Source: Monomorium pharaonis
Lineage: Eukaryota > Arthropoda > Insecta > Hymenoptera > Formicidae
Assembly (NCBI RefSeq): GCF_013373865.1
Contig: NC_050473.1
Span: 7,265,710 to 7,329,709, forward strand
Direction of reading: 5' to 3'
Length of the DNA: 64,000 nucleotides
A program made the position numbers and the translations under genes. Under the pieces are notes generated by a model. The model did not search any database and was not told the DNA's origin. It saw only the letters and a program-made list of their open reading frames with translations. Shown here piece by piece: positions 27,430-39,600 of this stretch; within the stretch, counting starts at the first letter, position 1, and every line of letters begins with the position of its first letter.

Positions 27430-29765
27430 TAGAAGTTATTTGCTGAAATCGATAATAGCTAAGTTTAAACACAAAGACAATAGCACTTTAAATAGAAATT
27501 TTTGGGAAATGTTAAACAAAGATGCTGTCGTAAGCTTTATAAATAAAATTGAAAATTTTTAATAAAATGTAAATGTAATAGTTTTAAATTGTAGAATAAT
27601 GCTGTAATCTCTAAAATCTTGAGAAGAAATTTAATAAACTATTTTTAACGACTGATACAAAAGCCGGTTAATATCCGCCATCCCGATACAGTTTAAATAC
27701 GTTTTATTATAACTATTTTACGTGAATATTGCGTCATATTTATATATTAATAATATGCAAAAGAGATATTTTGGTAGAAAATTACTAAAAAGGATTATTC
27801 ATGCATTAAAAAGAATGTACACAGGTATACAAAGTTGTGCACATAGAGATATTAAAACATTATCGATTCTGTTCCTCGTCAAAAACAATCTGGATAAAAA
27901 AAAATACTGGTATGAAAAAAAAACTGGTGAAACTTATCCATAAAGTTTTTGCTTCTACAAACTTGTCACACAACTTATCCGGTGAAATTAATGATGCCAT
28001 TGCATTAGCACACGCAAAATAATAACACAAAACTTTTTCTGATACACGTATACGTGCATCGCCATCGGTATTTCATATTCCTCATATAAGCTGAATATTA
28101 TAACTATCTATGTTACATTTTTTAAAACTGCAAAATTTAGCACGTCAGAATACAAATGTCTGAATATTCACAATGTTTTCCCCACTATTATTTTATGGTT
28201 AAATATTCAAAGTACTCAACATTTTCATTTTAATAGCTATCGTAATATTTTGTCGTTATTACAATGCTTACAAATGCGTATAATATGCGTATAATATTTT
28301 AATATTAATTGCTAGCAAAGCGAAAGGAAACACTTAAAAGTTTACGTTATAGATATACGTCTCGTGAATTCCGTTGAACCGTCACGTGAATCTGTATCAT
28401 CGGATTAAATAACTTTTGAAAGACGAGATTTGTAGAAACTAAACAATAAATTTTTAGCGGCCAGAATTATTTTTGTTCTAATAAATAAGCATGCTTTGCA
28501 TTAATATCGCTGCGTACGTTTGTGCGTTATTGCTAATTGCGTCAGACTATTAATTAAACATGCCATTAAAATTATTTAATTATACATATAATCACATTTG
28601 TAATTTATCAATAATTATAATTACTGATAAGCTATCAATGCTGGAATTTATTTTCGACGATTACTGCATTGCCATGATTGCATTACATACTGAAGTAGCT
28701 CTTAGCGTACAAACAGAATCATATATTTCTCTCTTTTTCAATTAATTATTATGTTTTTATCCGAGGTAATCACGCTCTGATTATAGGGCTTTACTGGCAT
28801 TCAAATGCCCAAGGAATAATCCACGCATTTGTTGTGGCGAATTCTTCAAATTTTCATGCACAATGCTAATTCAAATTACCTCAGAGAGGAATTGTCGAGA
28901 TATTCTAAAAGGTCGAATTTGGTATGTCAAAATCCGAAGAGAAACTTTCGTAAAACTTGAAGCTCTTAAACTTTTCACGACGTCTTCGCAATCTATTTGA
29001 ATAGTGATAGTTTGGTGAGGATTCATGCGAAAGGAGATTGAAACTTACTTGTGTATATACGTTTCAGTACGGTTAATGTATAATAATTACACACAAAAAA
29101 GGTAGCTACAATATATGGCAATATCATGAATATTATAATGAATCTGATGCGGATAAAAAGAAATAAAAATAAAGCAAATTGCAACGTTTCATAACAGAAG
29201 CTTTTGTGAAGTTATTGCATTTGTTGCAATGAGATTTCCACAATGCATCGAGATAAAAGAATAATAAAAAAAGGGAGAGAAACACAATAAATAAATGTTA
29301 CGTCGTGGTAATAGTTCCGGGGGTTTTGCTTCTCGGGTGCGCACAAGCGCTTTGGAAATGCTCAAATAGTTATGTAACACAAAACAAGGTTAACTCTCGA
29401 AATAAAAGCTTCAAAATCCTTAGTCCGACGTATATGGATACTACGATAACATAAAATTCAACGACCGTAAGAGTGGCTCTGCCTTCAGAGATAACGTCTA
29501 CATTTAGATTTAAAGCGTTGTAACACAAAAAGCTAATACCAATAGAATTGCCTTCACAATATCCGTACGGAAAAGGAAGAAAATTCTTGATGTTTTAGAA
29601 ATTTCTAATATAATATTCGTAATAAGTTCGCTTAATCGACAAAAATAATTCCGGTTGGTAAAGGCCAAGGTAAAAGCTATGTTGAAATTTTTCCTTTCAA
29701 AGAATTAATCTGGAGTGCAACAAGGAATACACATTTTGATGTAGCAAAATCGTGTTTACATATAT
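27430..29765. other. AT-rich non-coding DNA
   Basis: No gene or transposon end recognised. All open frames are below about 75 codons and dominated by Lys/Asn/Ile. Confidence 0.5.
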
Positions 29766-29769
29766 ATAT

Positions 29770-29920
29770 TTAAAAATAGTTTTGTTAAATCACTAAAATA
29801 ATTATGTATAACGCTCAAACTGGTTGCTAGAATATAAAAATTTGCAGTATTGTTTAAGTTTGAACAATACGGACATTCACGTTTGAACGTCTTACATAAT
29901 AATTACTTTGATAGTCGGAC
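29770..29920. mobile_element. Small fold-back element, family B copy 2
   Basis: Homologous to 20847-20992: AATTATGTATAACGCTCAAA followed by CTGGTTGC, with the inverse arm GTTTGAACGTCTTACATAAT near the right end. The middle also contains a secondary hairpin (TTGTTTAAGTTTGAACAAT). Non-coding. Two diverged copies in one window suggest a moderately abundant family. Confidence 0.55.
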
Positions 29921-29924
29921 AAAA

Positions 29925-32585
29925 AAACTTCGGATCTGTATTTAGATAAATTTGCAGACATTTTAGCAAAATTGATTTTTCTCCTTGCAAATGTCAAATT
30001 ATAGTTCATCTTGCATTAAAGAACTTTTCATAGTAAACACGGTTTTTTTATCGCGCGATGTCAATTTTGAATGATACGCGATATGTTTAGCACGACATTT
30101 CGAATTCACCCACGTATGCTTAACGTTGTGGAATAGTTTGCCATGAGTCCGGATTTATCCGACAGTTCTATTTTTTCCCCGTGGATTTATTTTTCAACCA
30201 CGTCAAGATAATTCCGTCCGTGTTACATTAAGATAATCTAAAACCTGGAAATAGATCAAGTCTAACGGCATAATAGACCCCGGGCTATAAGACCGCCTAT
30301 ATGACGCTTCCGCCGAAACTGTGACAACAGCTTCGCTCAGGCAATTTAAATTTTACAGCTAGTCTTGACATGCAAGCCCCGGCCATTATGCATGCCGGCC
30401 GTACACGCCGGGTTTTTCTGTTAAATGTGTCCTCCCCGCGTTCGCGAATTGCAAAATTCAATTCGGCTTTACTCCCCCGTTGCCCGTTATCCACACGCAA
30501 GTACATTTCATGATGAATATTTCACGGCTTGTGCATTGATATTTTATCACGCTCCTCTTAACGGCCTCTGGTAATTACATTTCACAAAGCATTTCAAGCA
30601 TCATCGGAGAAGATTTTAAAACGTCCGCTCGCCTTCTACGTGATCGGAACGCCGACGAGACGTTTGAAATGTTAAAGATATAATGGTATTACATGATTAA
30701 TATTCTCTTCAATTTGCTTAGCTCTACTGTAATACGAAAATGCAAAATTTCCTTAAGAACAACTCGTACCTGATGAGAAGCAAAATTTGTTCTTCCTCCA
30801 CGACCATTAAAGTTTGAATTAGATTTACAACATATAGTTTCAAGAAATATAGTGAAATGATACGATAGTATTTTTTTACTTAGTACGAACTTTTTTAAAC
30901 TTTAAGTCTATATACATGTCTTTTTTTTGCTAACCTTTTTTTAAAAGAGAATTTCAGAGGAGAACACGGAGGCGCAGGTTCGCGTGGGGAAAATATCTTT
31001 TATTTCCGTTTATCCGGCATTCAGATTCTTATCCTGCCGCGTCGCTTCTCGCGGGCAAGTTTGGTTAAATTACAACATTTCGGGAAATGCTCGCGTGCTG
31101 TGCGAAGGCATCGAACGATCTGAGTTTCAGAACAAGGTAGTTTATTTCAAGAGATTAGGACTTACGCAGTCGCGATACTTCTATTTCTTTTCTTTTTTTT
31201 TACTTCAATCTCTCGATTCGGATCTCTCCGCCGTAATAAACAATTACACGCCGTTCGCGAGGGATCCGAAGGATCAAGGTGCCTTGCGCGGGTTTTAATA
31301 GTTAACTTCAGGCGATATTAAATTTATCTTTGGAAAGTAGAATCATCGTTACGTGCGGTAATCAAGCGTGTTTCAGTATCGCGTGTGCAGTTTATATGCA
31401 GATAGGTACTCGGGGCGGACGATGCACGTTCACAGTGAATTCCGCCATTGACACACCAGCAAGACGACACGGTTACTCATTACGTATACTTAATTAGAAA
31501 ACTTCGGCACCGCTACATAGCACAGGAATAAATCATGGCGCGCGGCGTCTGGCCAAGCTCGCTGCGCGCAACTGCACCACGCAATAATATGCACCAAAGT
31601 GATAAAGGACTATAATATGATAAACGATGTGAGAAGGAGGCATTCCTTATAATCTGTTTACTTTCCCGTTTATCTTGTATTAATAAACGGCAAGGATAAC
31701 CGGAAGTTAAATACTTTTTGTCTACCATACTTAAATTTTCGTGTTTATATTACAATTTATATTACAACTTCAATTTCTATATATTTTTTTACATTAAATA
31801 TAAAATAAAATATAAAATGAAATATAAATACGATGTGTTTTTTAATATGTACGTTAATATTTGAGAGATTAATATACTTTAATTTTCGAAATATAATTTA
31901 GTAAAACACCAACAGATTAAAGATTAATTTTGAAAGATCTAAAATATTTCTTAACAGATGACACCAGATTTTACTTGTCAAACATTTACGATCAATTATT
32001 CTTATTTTTCTTGATTTTTCAGCTTAGTTGTGATTTATTTCAACTTTGTCAATTTTATCTAAAAAGCGATCATTACCGTGTATCAGGAAAATTTCTCATC
32101 GAGAGAAAGCTCCGAGAGAAGTTGATTTATTACTGACGGCGTTGAAATTTAAGTTTTATTGGAAGAAACGAACGTACTAGATGGTAACGATAACGTGACA
32201 AAGGCGTCAAATTGTAAATCATCAGGCAAGCTCATAAGCCCGGAGGAACTTTACTTAGTTATTCGTCGTAACGTTCAAAGTTCAGTATTACAACACTCGG
32301 CGAAAAATAACATACAATCCGAAATAAATGTTAAATCTTTTGTAAGCAATATAGCTGCTATTATAAATATTTTATATTTTGATGATACATATAATATTTA
32401 TAATAATTATTAGAATGTCACAAACAAAAAAATTTATACTCGTGCTGAGAAAAGCAGTTTCTTATTTTTTAAATTTCTTTTTTTAATTAATAATTATCGC
32501 TGCAAAGAATATCTCCTTGACGAATAGTCTCAAAATATTCTCATTGTTTTCATTTGAAATAAGTAACTTTTAAAATAAACTTCTG
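29925..32585. other. Non-coding DNA, nothing identified
   Basis: Mixed AT-rich and moderately GC sequence (30090-30660 and 30960-31600 are GC-richer). Open frames up to 104 codons show no domain. An 84-codon frame at 32159-32413 begins at TTG, not ATG, and is unrecognised. Confidence 0.45.
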
Positions 32586-32589
32586 TGTA

Positions 32590-33005
32590 CACACAGAAAA
32601 ATGTGTATTTGAATTAAATAAGTATCACTTATTTTTAATAATTTATAAGGTTACATATCTGTAAAACTATTGTAAGTTCATCATAAGTAATAAAATTGAA
32701 AATATATTCTAAATCCTAGTAATTTAATATTTCAATTAAGAATATTAAATCAAAATAAAAATTCAAATAAAATTTACTTATTACTTTGATTCTTCTTCAA
32801 TTCAACTTATAATATTCTTTAAGAAAGTATAAATTCTTTTTTTAAATACACAATAATAAGTTTTACAAAAATTTATGATAAGTATGTTTTATGACTATTA
32901 TCAAGAAAATATTCTTTATAAAGATAACCATTACTTATTAAGAAAAAAATGTTAATTGAATAGGAAACCGCTTTTCTAACAGTAGAATAAATATTTTTCT
33001 GCGTG
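32590..33005. mobile_element. Possible TA-flanked MITE (~416 bp)
   Basis: The left end reads TA then CACACAGAAAAATGTGTATT. The right end in reverse complement reads TA then CACGCAGAAAAATATTTATT. The two ~20-bp ends are therefore inverted repeats beside TA dinucleotides (32588-32589 and 33006-33007), the usual signature of Tc1/mariner-type derivatives. Interior AT-rich, no ORF. The terminal CAC..GA.. resembles family A only loosely. Confidence 0.5.
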
Positions 33006-33153
33006 TAATACATAAATAAATAAAAATATTTTTATATTTTTATATATATACATGTCACATTTACATGACAAATTAAAACGCGAAACTTGTCGCGTAGTAA
33101 ACGACTGATATTCAGCAAGTGATAAATAGCTAAGTAAATAATAAATTACTCAC

Positions 33154-33201
33154 CATTTCTCCACGGTTCTCCTCATCGTTGTCCGATGCTTTCCACGCCA
33201 T
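33154..33201 (-). CDS. Candidate first coding exon of a host gene (16 codons)
   Basis: On the minus strand ATG at 33201 opens a frame reading MAWKASDNDEENRGEM and runs straight into a strong GTGAGT splice donor at 33153-33148, ending in phase 0. The bases before the ATG (GAAGAG) are a fair insect start context. Upstream in the same transcript sense is a possible acceptor (TTTTCCAG, exon from 33252), and slightly further up a GTAAGT at 33269-33264 that could be the donor of an alternative 5'UTR exon. I do not recognise the protein. Downstream exons would lie at lower coordinates and were not found. The acidic, hydrophilic start is typical of many cytosolic N-termini. Could be chance; a spliced transcript would settle it. 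Confidence 0.35.
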
Positions 33202-33269
33202 CTCTTCCTCGTCTCTCGTTTCTCCACGGCAGCTTCCTCGTTGGGACACTCACTGGAAAATCAACTTAC

Positions 33270-35191
33270 GATCACTGATATCGCAATGTGACGATCGCGC
33301 GATACTTTGTACACGGCACTCCCGACGTTAATCGCGACGTGTTTTATGATATATTATAACGAAATAATACCGTGTGAACAAACGAGCCAAAGAAGCCGCG
33401 AGATTTACTCGTCGACGTATTTTTCCTCTCGTCTCTCCGTGACGCTTTTTCGTTGGTCATTCGTTCACGCACACTCGCGCAAGTTATGATACCAAGTACC
33501 GAAACATAATTGACTAAAATCGCGCAACGCTTTGCACAACATCGCTCCCGCCATCTCCGAAAGTCCGTCAAGCATCGCGACATGATTACTCGTCCTTCCT
33601 TCCTTCCTTCCTTCCCCTCCCATCTTCCACGCATGTATTCCTTTACGTCTCTAGAATTTTTAGATGCTTGACGAGTAGTGCTGCATGTTCACATTTAGGC
33701 TCAATTACTGTTTTATATTCGAACGAACGTGCAGGTTAAAATCGAGAATAAATATCCGCGGAATATGTTGGGTTGCTCGTTGTATTGTCGAACTTGGGGT
33801 AATTCTCGTGAGATATACGTGCGCTCTAAAATTTCCCGATACAATGTTGACACAGAATTTATGCTAACGGGCAGCGAGGGAGGTTAATTATGGCAGTACT
33901 TATCTAACTACTAATTGAGCACATCTCGGCACCCGGAATTTCGGAATCTCTCTCTCTCTCTCTCTCTCATCTGCGACGCAACGACGTTCCATGAATGACC
34001 GAGAAACATTGTCGCCAACTTTATTCCGATGCTACACGGATATGACGTGAATTGAGCTGACCTTGATTTCGACGCGTTGCCGTGAAAAATAAACGGTCAA
34101 ACTAAGACGCAACAATTGCAAATGTTAATCGAAATTCAATATTTTCAGTATGACATTGTTTTCTTATTTTTATTTCAGCAAACAATCACATCCCGATATA
34201 TATCGCAATTCCCAACGTATTTTATTTCGAAATGATCGCGTACCACTTAATATTAATTAAATATTATCGCGTTTTGATAAAATGTTTCAGATTTATTGTA
34301 TATTCAATATTATGAAATATTGAATATTCATGGAAATGTTTTATTTTTACGTAAAAAATATTTTTTTAATCATTTTAGAAATATCATATTTTAATATAAA
34401 GTTCATTAAACAATTAAAAGTTCTTAAATCTTTTCAAATTTTTAAATCTTTGTATTTTTATTTTCATATTTATAATTATAAATAGAATTAAATAATTTGC
34501 TTTTAATTTATTTAATATTTTTGCTGCCTGTTTTTATTTATTTATTTCTACGGCGAAATATAGTAGTGGTACAATTAATAGCAAACTTTCCTTATTTTAG
34601 TTTATAACTTCATAAAATCAAATGTATGTTTGATTAGGGAATGTGAACAGTTTGGGCAACCAATTTCATGAGGTATTAGTAAATCGCAATTATTTCTGTA
34701 AATGAATATGTCAGTTGCACAAATAGAATTGAGTTGCATATTCTCTAGTTGACTATTATAACCATCAAGATCTTCTATGTTCCTATTTGTTAGCTCCGTT
34801 AATATATATTTCGTACTGTATGTTGTGAACTAGTATAAGTAAACTAGTAAAACTAATCAACAGTAATTTTAAGTAACCTGTTAACGTTAGTTTTATTACT
34901 AACCAACTTACTATCTTATCATTCTCGAATTATAAAATAAAAAAATAGTAATCTTTCTGTAAAGATTATCAATTAATAATATTTTATCAACATATTGTAC
35001 AATTATGGGATACTTTCTCCATATAACTTTTTTCATATTTCATGGTTGGCCTATAGATTTATTGGTTAATTTTGTGATGGTAAAAATAATTTTGCAGTTA
35101 TAGAGAGTCAGAAATAACGAAGGATTTTCCGATAATTAACACATTTGTAAGGTGCTGTCTCATATATAGGTCAGAATAATTTTACTTCGCA
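33270..35191. other. Non-coding DNA upstream of the retrotransposon
   Basis: 33290-33640 is GC-richer and could be promoter or 5'UTR of the candidate minus-strand exon at 33154-33201. It carries a (TTCC)n tract at 33594-33616. A CT microsatellite lies at about 33949-33968. 34120-35191 is strongly AT-rich and holds no gene. Confidence 0.5.
33594..33616. repeat. (TTCC)n microsatellite
   Basis: About five TTCC copies. Confidence 0.85.
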
Positions 35192-35205
35192 TATATCTGA
35201 AAATT
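35192..35205 (+). repeat. Target-site duplication, left copy
   Basis: TATATCTGAAAATT occurs here and again at 40402-40415 with no mismatch. The 14-bp pair brackets the retrotransposon and fixes both of its ends. Confidence 0.9.
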
Positions 35206-35569
35206 CCCGTGGGTTGAGTGCCTATCGGGCGCGTCTCCGGGCGGCGGATAGGAGGACGCCCGGGTGGGAAACCCTGGCCCGGGTCTAAACCCCCGCGTGC
35301 CCGGGTGGACCGCCCGGGTAGTAGCGGTTATAACCTGCCCCGGCGGGCGTAAAACCCTGCCCAGGGGGGGGGAAAGCCGTTACCGCGGACCAACTCCCCA
35401 AGCCAAGCTGGAAGCCATCGTGGCGAGGGCTGCGTGGCACTGGGGGAGCAGTGTCTTGAACGATGCCTCTGGGGAACCGGGCGAAACCCCAGAGTATTTA
35501 GCCTTACCCACGCATGCGGGGCTCTGCGTGGGTGGACCGTTTATTTCCCTAGCTGCTCGTGGGAACAAA
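35206..35569 (+). promoter_or_regulatory. LINE 5'UTR, presumed internal promoter
   Basis: GC-rich leader between the target duplication and the first in-frame ATG. It contains repeated CCCGGGTGG / CGCCCGGG blocks (around 35254-35320) capable of strong pairing, and a nine-G run at 35364-35372. Full-length LINEs usually carry an internal promoter here, but no specific promoter motif was identified. The frame that joins ORF1 is open back to 35264 but has no ATG before 35570. Confidence 0.55.
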
Positions 35570-36621
35570 ATGGAGAGCTTAAATTTAACATTAAAAACAA
35601 AACTCACGGAAGACACCCCGATGGAGGCTTCGACAGAGGACTCCGGAAGAGTAGCAGAAGCGGGATCGGGAGCCGAACGGACCCCTATGGGCACGGGAAG
35701 CACCGAGACCGCGGAGAGAGGAGTGGTTTCGGGAGCCGAACGGGCCCCAAGGGGCACGGGAGGCACCGAAGCTACGGATGCTAAGGCGGAAAAGGAGGGG
35801 GACCTCGGTAAGAGGAAACTCTCCGGAGCCGCGAAAAGGAAGAGGGCTCGGGAGCGAAAGGTGGAGGCTCAGGCCCGGGCGCAAACCCGGGAGGGGCCTC
35901 TGCCGGCCGCTCCGGGGACCTCAACCTTGACCGACCCCCGGACACCGGTTGGGGGGTTCGGGGGGGCACCACCGCCGGTAAGCGACGGAGGGGCCCCGCC
36001 GAGACCCCGCCTTCGGTGGAAGGGGCGACAAAGAAGCCGAAGGTCCAAGGGACCCAGGCTTACGCAGATGCCGCGGACCCCCTAACGAGGGTGATTGTCG
36101 CGGAGGGGTACCCCGAGGAAGCGCTAACCGTTGAGCGGGTGGCGCAACTAAGGGGTGCGGTCTTTAAGGAGATCCAGGGGATCCAGGAGGGTCCCCTGCC
36201 CAGATTCGACAGCACCTCTTTGCGGGCAGGGGCTGCGGTCGTCAGATGCGCGGATGCGGAGTCGCTGAGTTGGCTAGAAAGTCGAATCAGCGGCATCGTA
36301 CCGTGGGAGGGCGCCAGGCTCAGGGTGGTGGGACTGGAGATGCTGCAAAGGCAGTGCAGGGCAGTGGTATGGGTCCCGGGTCCACCTGTGGGCGCGGCCG
36401 CTGTCCTGGGGCTGCTGGAGCGGCAGAACCCGGGGATCAGTACTTCGGGCTGGCGTGTGCATGCGGAGAACGTGGGGGCTACCTGCGAGGGCAGAAACCT
36501 CGTTCTCGGCATTCCCGAGTCCAGTGTCCTCAAGCTGAAGGCACTGGATTTCAGGCCTCATCTCGGGATGGACCGGGTTTACCTTCAAGGTGACCGGGGC
36601 ATCCCAGGATGGGAAGGATAA
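35570..36621 (+). CDS. LINE ORF1 (gag-like, DUF4780-like C-terminus), frame-broken
   Basis: The first in-frame ATG is at 35570 (MESLNLTLKTK). The frame stays open to about 35966 and then would run out of frame, ending at 36085. The coherent continuation lies one frame over, reading GTTAGKRRRGPAETPP and on to a TAA at 36619-36621. The switch falls at a seven-G run (35960-35966): one extra G would join the halves into roughly 350 codons. The N-terminal half is hydrophilic, with a 21-codon imperfect repeat (SGAERTPMGTGSTE / SGAERAPRGTGGTE) and a basic nuclear-localisation-like stretch (KRKLSGAAKRKRARERK, about residues 81-97). The C-terminal half (WVPGP...LLERQNPGISTSGWRVH...LDFRPHLGMDRVYL) resembles the DUF4780 domain of insect LINE ORF1 proteins. 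No CCHC knuckles seen in ORF1. The expected role is RNA binding in the retrotransposition particle. Confidence 0.75.
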
Positions 36622-39600
36622 GGGCAAGGGAGGGCCCGACCCAAAGGCCTCGTCTTCACAGTAGACGGGACCGGGGTGGGCTTCACCCAGATTAACTTGC
36701 ACCACAGCAAGGGAGCCTCGGCTGCTTTGGCCAGGCGCCAAGCTAGGGTGCACACAGCCATATCACTAATACAAGAACCCTGGCTAGTCCGGGGGGGTAT
36801 TAGGGGTCTGGCGGGGTGCGGAAGACTATTCAAGTCTCCGCAAGATGAACGACCCAGGGCCTGTGTGGCTGTCAAGGGGTTAGAGGCCCAACTGCTGCCG
36901 AATTTCTGTTCCAGAGACCTGGTGGCGGTTGTGATCGAGGCCATCAGTGAGACTAGGACTAGAAGGAGGGTGGTGGTGGCGTCGGGTTACTTCCCACACG
37001 AGGAGGACGACCCACTACCATCGGACCTGGTGGTTCGCCTGGTGGAGTACTGCCAAAAGGAGCAGCTTTCCCTCATTTTGGGGTGCGATGCGAACGCGCA
37101 CCATACGGTGTGGGGAAGCACGGACACCAACAGGAGAGGAGAGAAGCTATTGGAATTTCTGGTGTCTACCGACCTGGAAATTCTCAATAGAGGTAACGAG
37201 CCCACCTTTGTCACTGCGGTGAGAAGGGAGGTGCTGGATCTAACTGTCTGTTCTAGGCGGTTGGTATGGGAGGTGACCGGCTGGAGGGTCTCCGATGAAC
37301 CCTCATTGTCGGATCACAGACAGATCACCTTCAGACTGGCAAAGGCCAAGGCGAAGGTGAGGACTGTAAGGGACCCAAGGAAGACGGACTGGGATTCATT
37401 CCGTGAGGACCTGGCTGTCGGTCTCAGGGAGTTCCCCAAGAGACACGGGACCTCACAAGAGATCGAGCTGTGTGTCGAGCACCTGCAAAGGGCGCTCATC
37501 AACAGCTTTGAAAGCAACTGTCCGGAGAGGACGGTAAGGAATGACAGAAAGGTTTCCTGGTGGAGCCCAAAGCTGCAGGATCTCAGGGGTGCGGCACGTC
37601 GGGCCTGGAATAGAGCCAGGAACACGGGCCGCCAGGCTGACTGGGACCTTCACCGAAGGGCTCAGAAGGTCTACAGGGACTCTGTGGTAAGGGCAAAGAA
37701 GGAGAGCTGGAGAAGATTCTGCGAGTCGGTGGAGGGGATACCCGAAGCCGCCAGACTAGGCAGGATCTTGGCTAGAAGTCAGGACGCGGCCTTGGAGGCC
37801 ATCCGGCTCGATGACGGGACGATGGTTTCCGGGGAACGTTGCCTGACCCACCTGCTGGAATCGAATTTTCCGGGCTTCTGTAGAGACCCGGGAGCAGACA
37901 TCCAGCAGGAAACCTTGGACCCATGCAGGGCACGAGAGAATGACTGGTCTCTTGCAGCCAAAATTGTGAGGCCCGACAGGGTCAAAAGGGCTGTAGGAGG
38001 TTTCAAGCCCTTCAAGTCGGCTGGACCGGACCGGGTCTTCCCGGCCCTTCTTCAGGAGGGGCTGGAACAGATCACGGGGCCGCTCACGCGGACAATGAGG
38101 GCTTGCTTGGCCCTGGGCTATACGCCCAGAGCTTGGAGACAGGCGAGAGTTGTGTTCATCCCCAAGGCGGGAAGAACGGGATACAGCTCCGCCAAGGATT
38201 TTCGTCCAATCAGCCTGACGTCCTTTCTTCTAAAGACGTTGGAAAGGCTGGTGGATATTTACATACGGGATGTGGTTCTGCTGCGGCATCCGCTGCACGC
38301 GAACCAGCATGCGTATCGTACGGGGTATTCCACCGAAACGGCGCTTCACTCTGCTGTATCGTTCATCGAGGAGCAATTGGAGAAGAAGGGTTACGCGGTG
38401 GGCACCTTCCTAGATATTGAAGGTGCTTTTAACAACACACCGCATGAGGTGGTATGTGAAGAGGCTGCTCGCAGAGGTGTGCCGGAGAAGATTGTGGAGT
38501 GGATCAAAGGCATGCTCAAGCGGCAGGTAACGGCCTCACTGGGAACGGTGAGTGTCAGTGGCTGGGTGGAGAGAGGGTGCCCTCAGGGAGGGGTTCTTTC
38601 TCCACTCTTGTGGTGTCTGGTGGCAGATAGTCTGCTCGGAACACTGAACGAGAGGGGGATTCTTACATTGGGATATGCGGATGACCTGGCTATCCTAGTA
38701 CGAGGCCCCTTCTTGGAAACACTTTTGGAGCTCACGCAGGGAGCATTGGAGGTAGTCGAGGAGTGGTGTGGCAGGACCGGTTTGTCGGTAAACCCACTGA
38801 AGACCGGGCTTGTGGTATTCACTCGCAAGTACAAGGTAGGTCCGGTGGAAGGGCCAGTCCTTGGAGGAACGAGATTAGTCCCAACCGGGACGGCTAAATA
38901 TCTGGGAGTAATCCTAGATAGGAAGCTGGCTTGGAGGGAACATCTTGAGAACCGATGTAAGAGTGTATGCTCTTACTTATGGGTATGCAGGAGGACATTC
39001 GGACAGACATGGGGTCTGAAACCGAGGATAGTCCACTGGATTTACACGGCGATACTCAGACCCAGGCTGCTATACGCATCTGTTGTGTGGTGGCCGAGGG
39101 TGCTGAAGAAAACCGCCGCGTCAGCGCTGGAGCATATCAGGGCTCTGGTTTTGAGAGGGGCCTTGGGAGCTATGCGGACCACGCCGGTGGCGGCGATGGG
39201 CATGCTGCTGGGCATCGAGCCCCTCGATCGGGTAGTAGTGGCGGCGGCGGCAGCGGCGGCCTACCGCCTGAGGTGCGAATCAAGGTGGAGGGCGGGAGCC
39301 CTGCACACAAGATTCCCTGAAGGAATTCTATCGGGCCCCATTTTTGCGATGGGGCAAGATAGAAGGCCAGTAATTCGTACCTTTGAAAGAAGGTACAAGA
39401 TAAGCTTTCCCAAGCGCTGGGAGTGGGACGGCTCCAAGGGACCGGTTCCTCGGGATGGGGACGTCTGGTTCACGGACGGCTCCAGAACGAGCACGGGCTC
39501 TGGAGCTGGGCTCTACTGCCAGCGCGATAGAACAAGAATGGTCGTTCCGCTTGGCGAACACGCAACGGTATTTCAGGCGGAAGTGGTAGCTATCATGAGA

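Noticed and set aside
35264..35569. N-terminal extension of ORF1 from 35264
   Set aside because: The frame is open but begins at GTG and its Gly/Pro-rich content comes from GC-rich UTR repeats. The first ATG is at 35570.
35380..36944. Long minus-strand and alternate-frame ORFs over the LINE (for example 36060-36533, 36274-36753, 35434-35784)
   Set aside because: They are shadows of the GC-rich ORF1/ORF2 coding frames with no domain of their own.
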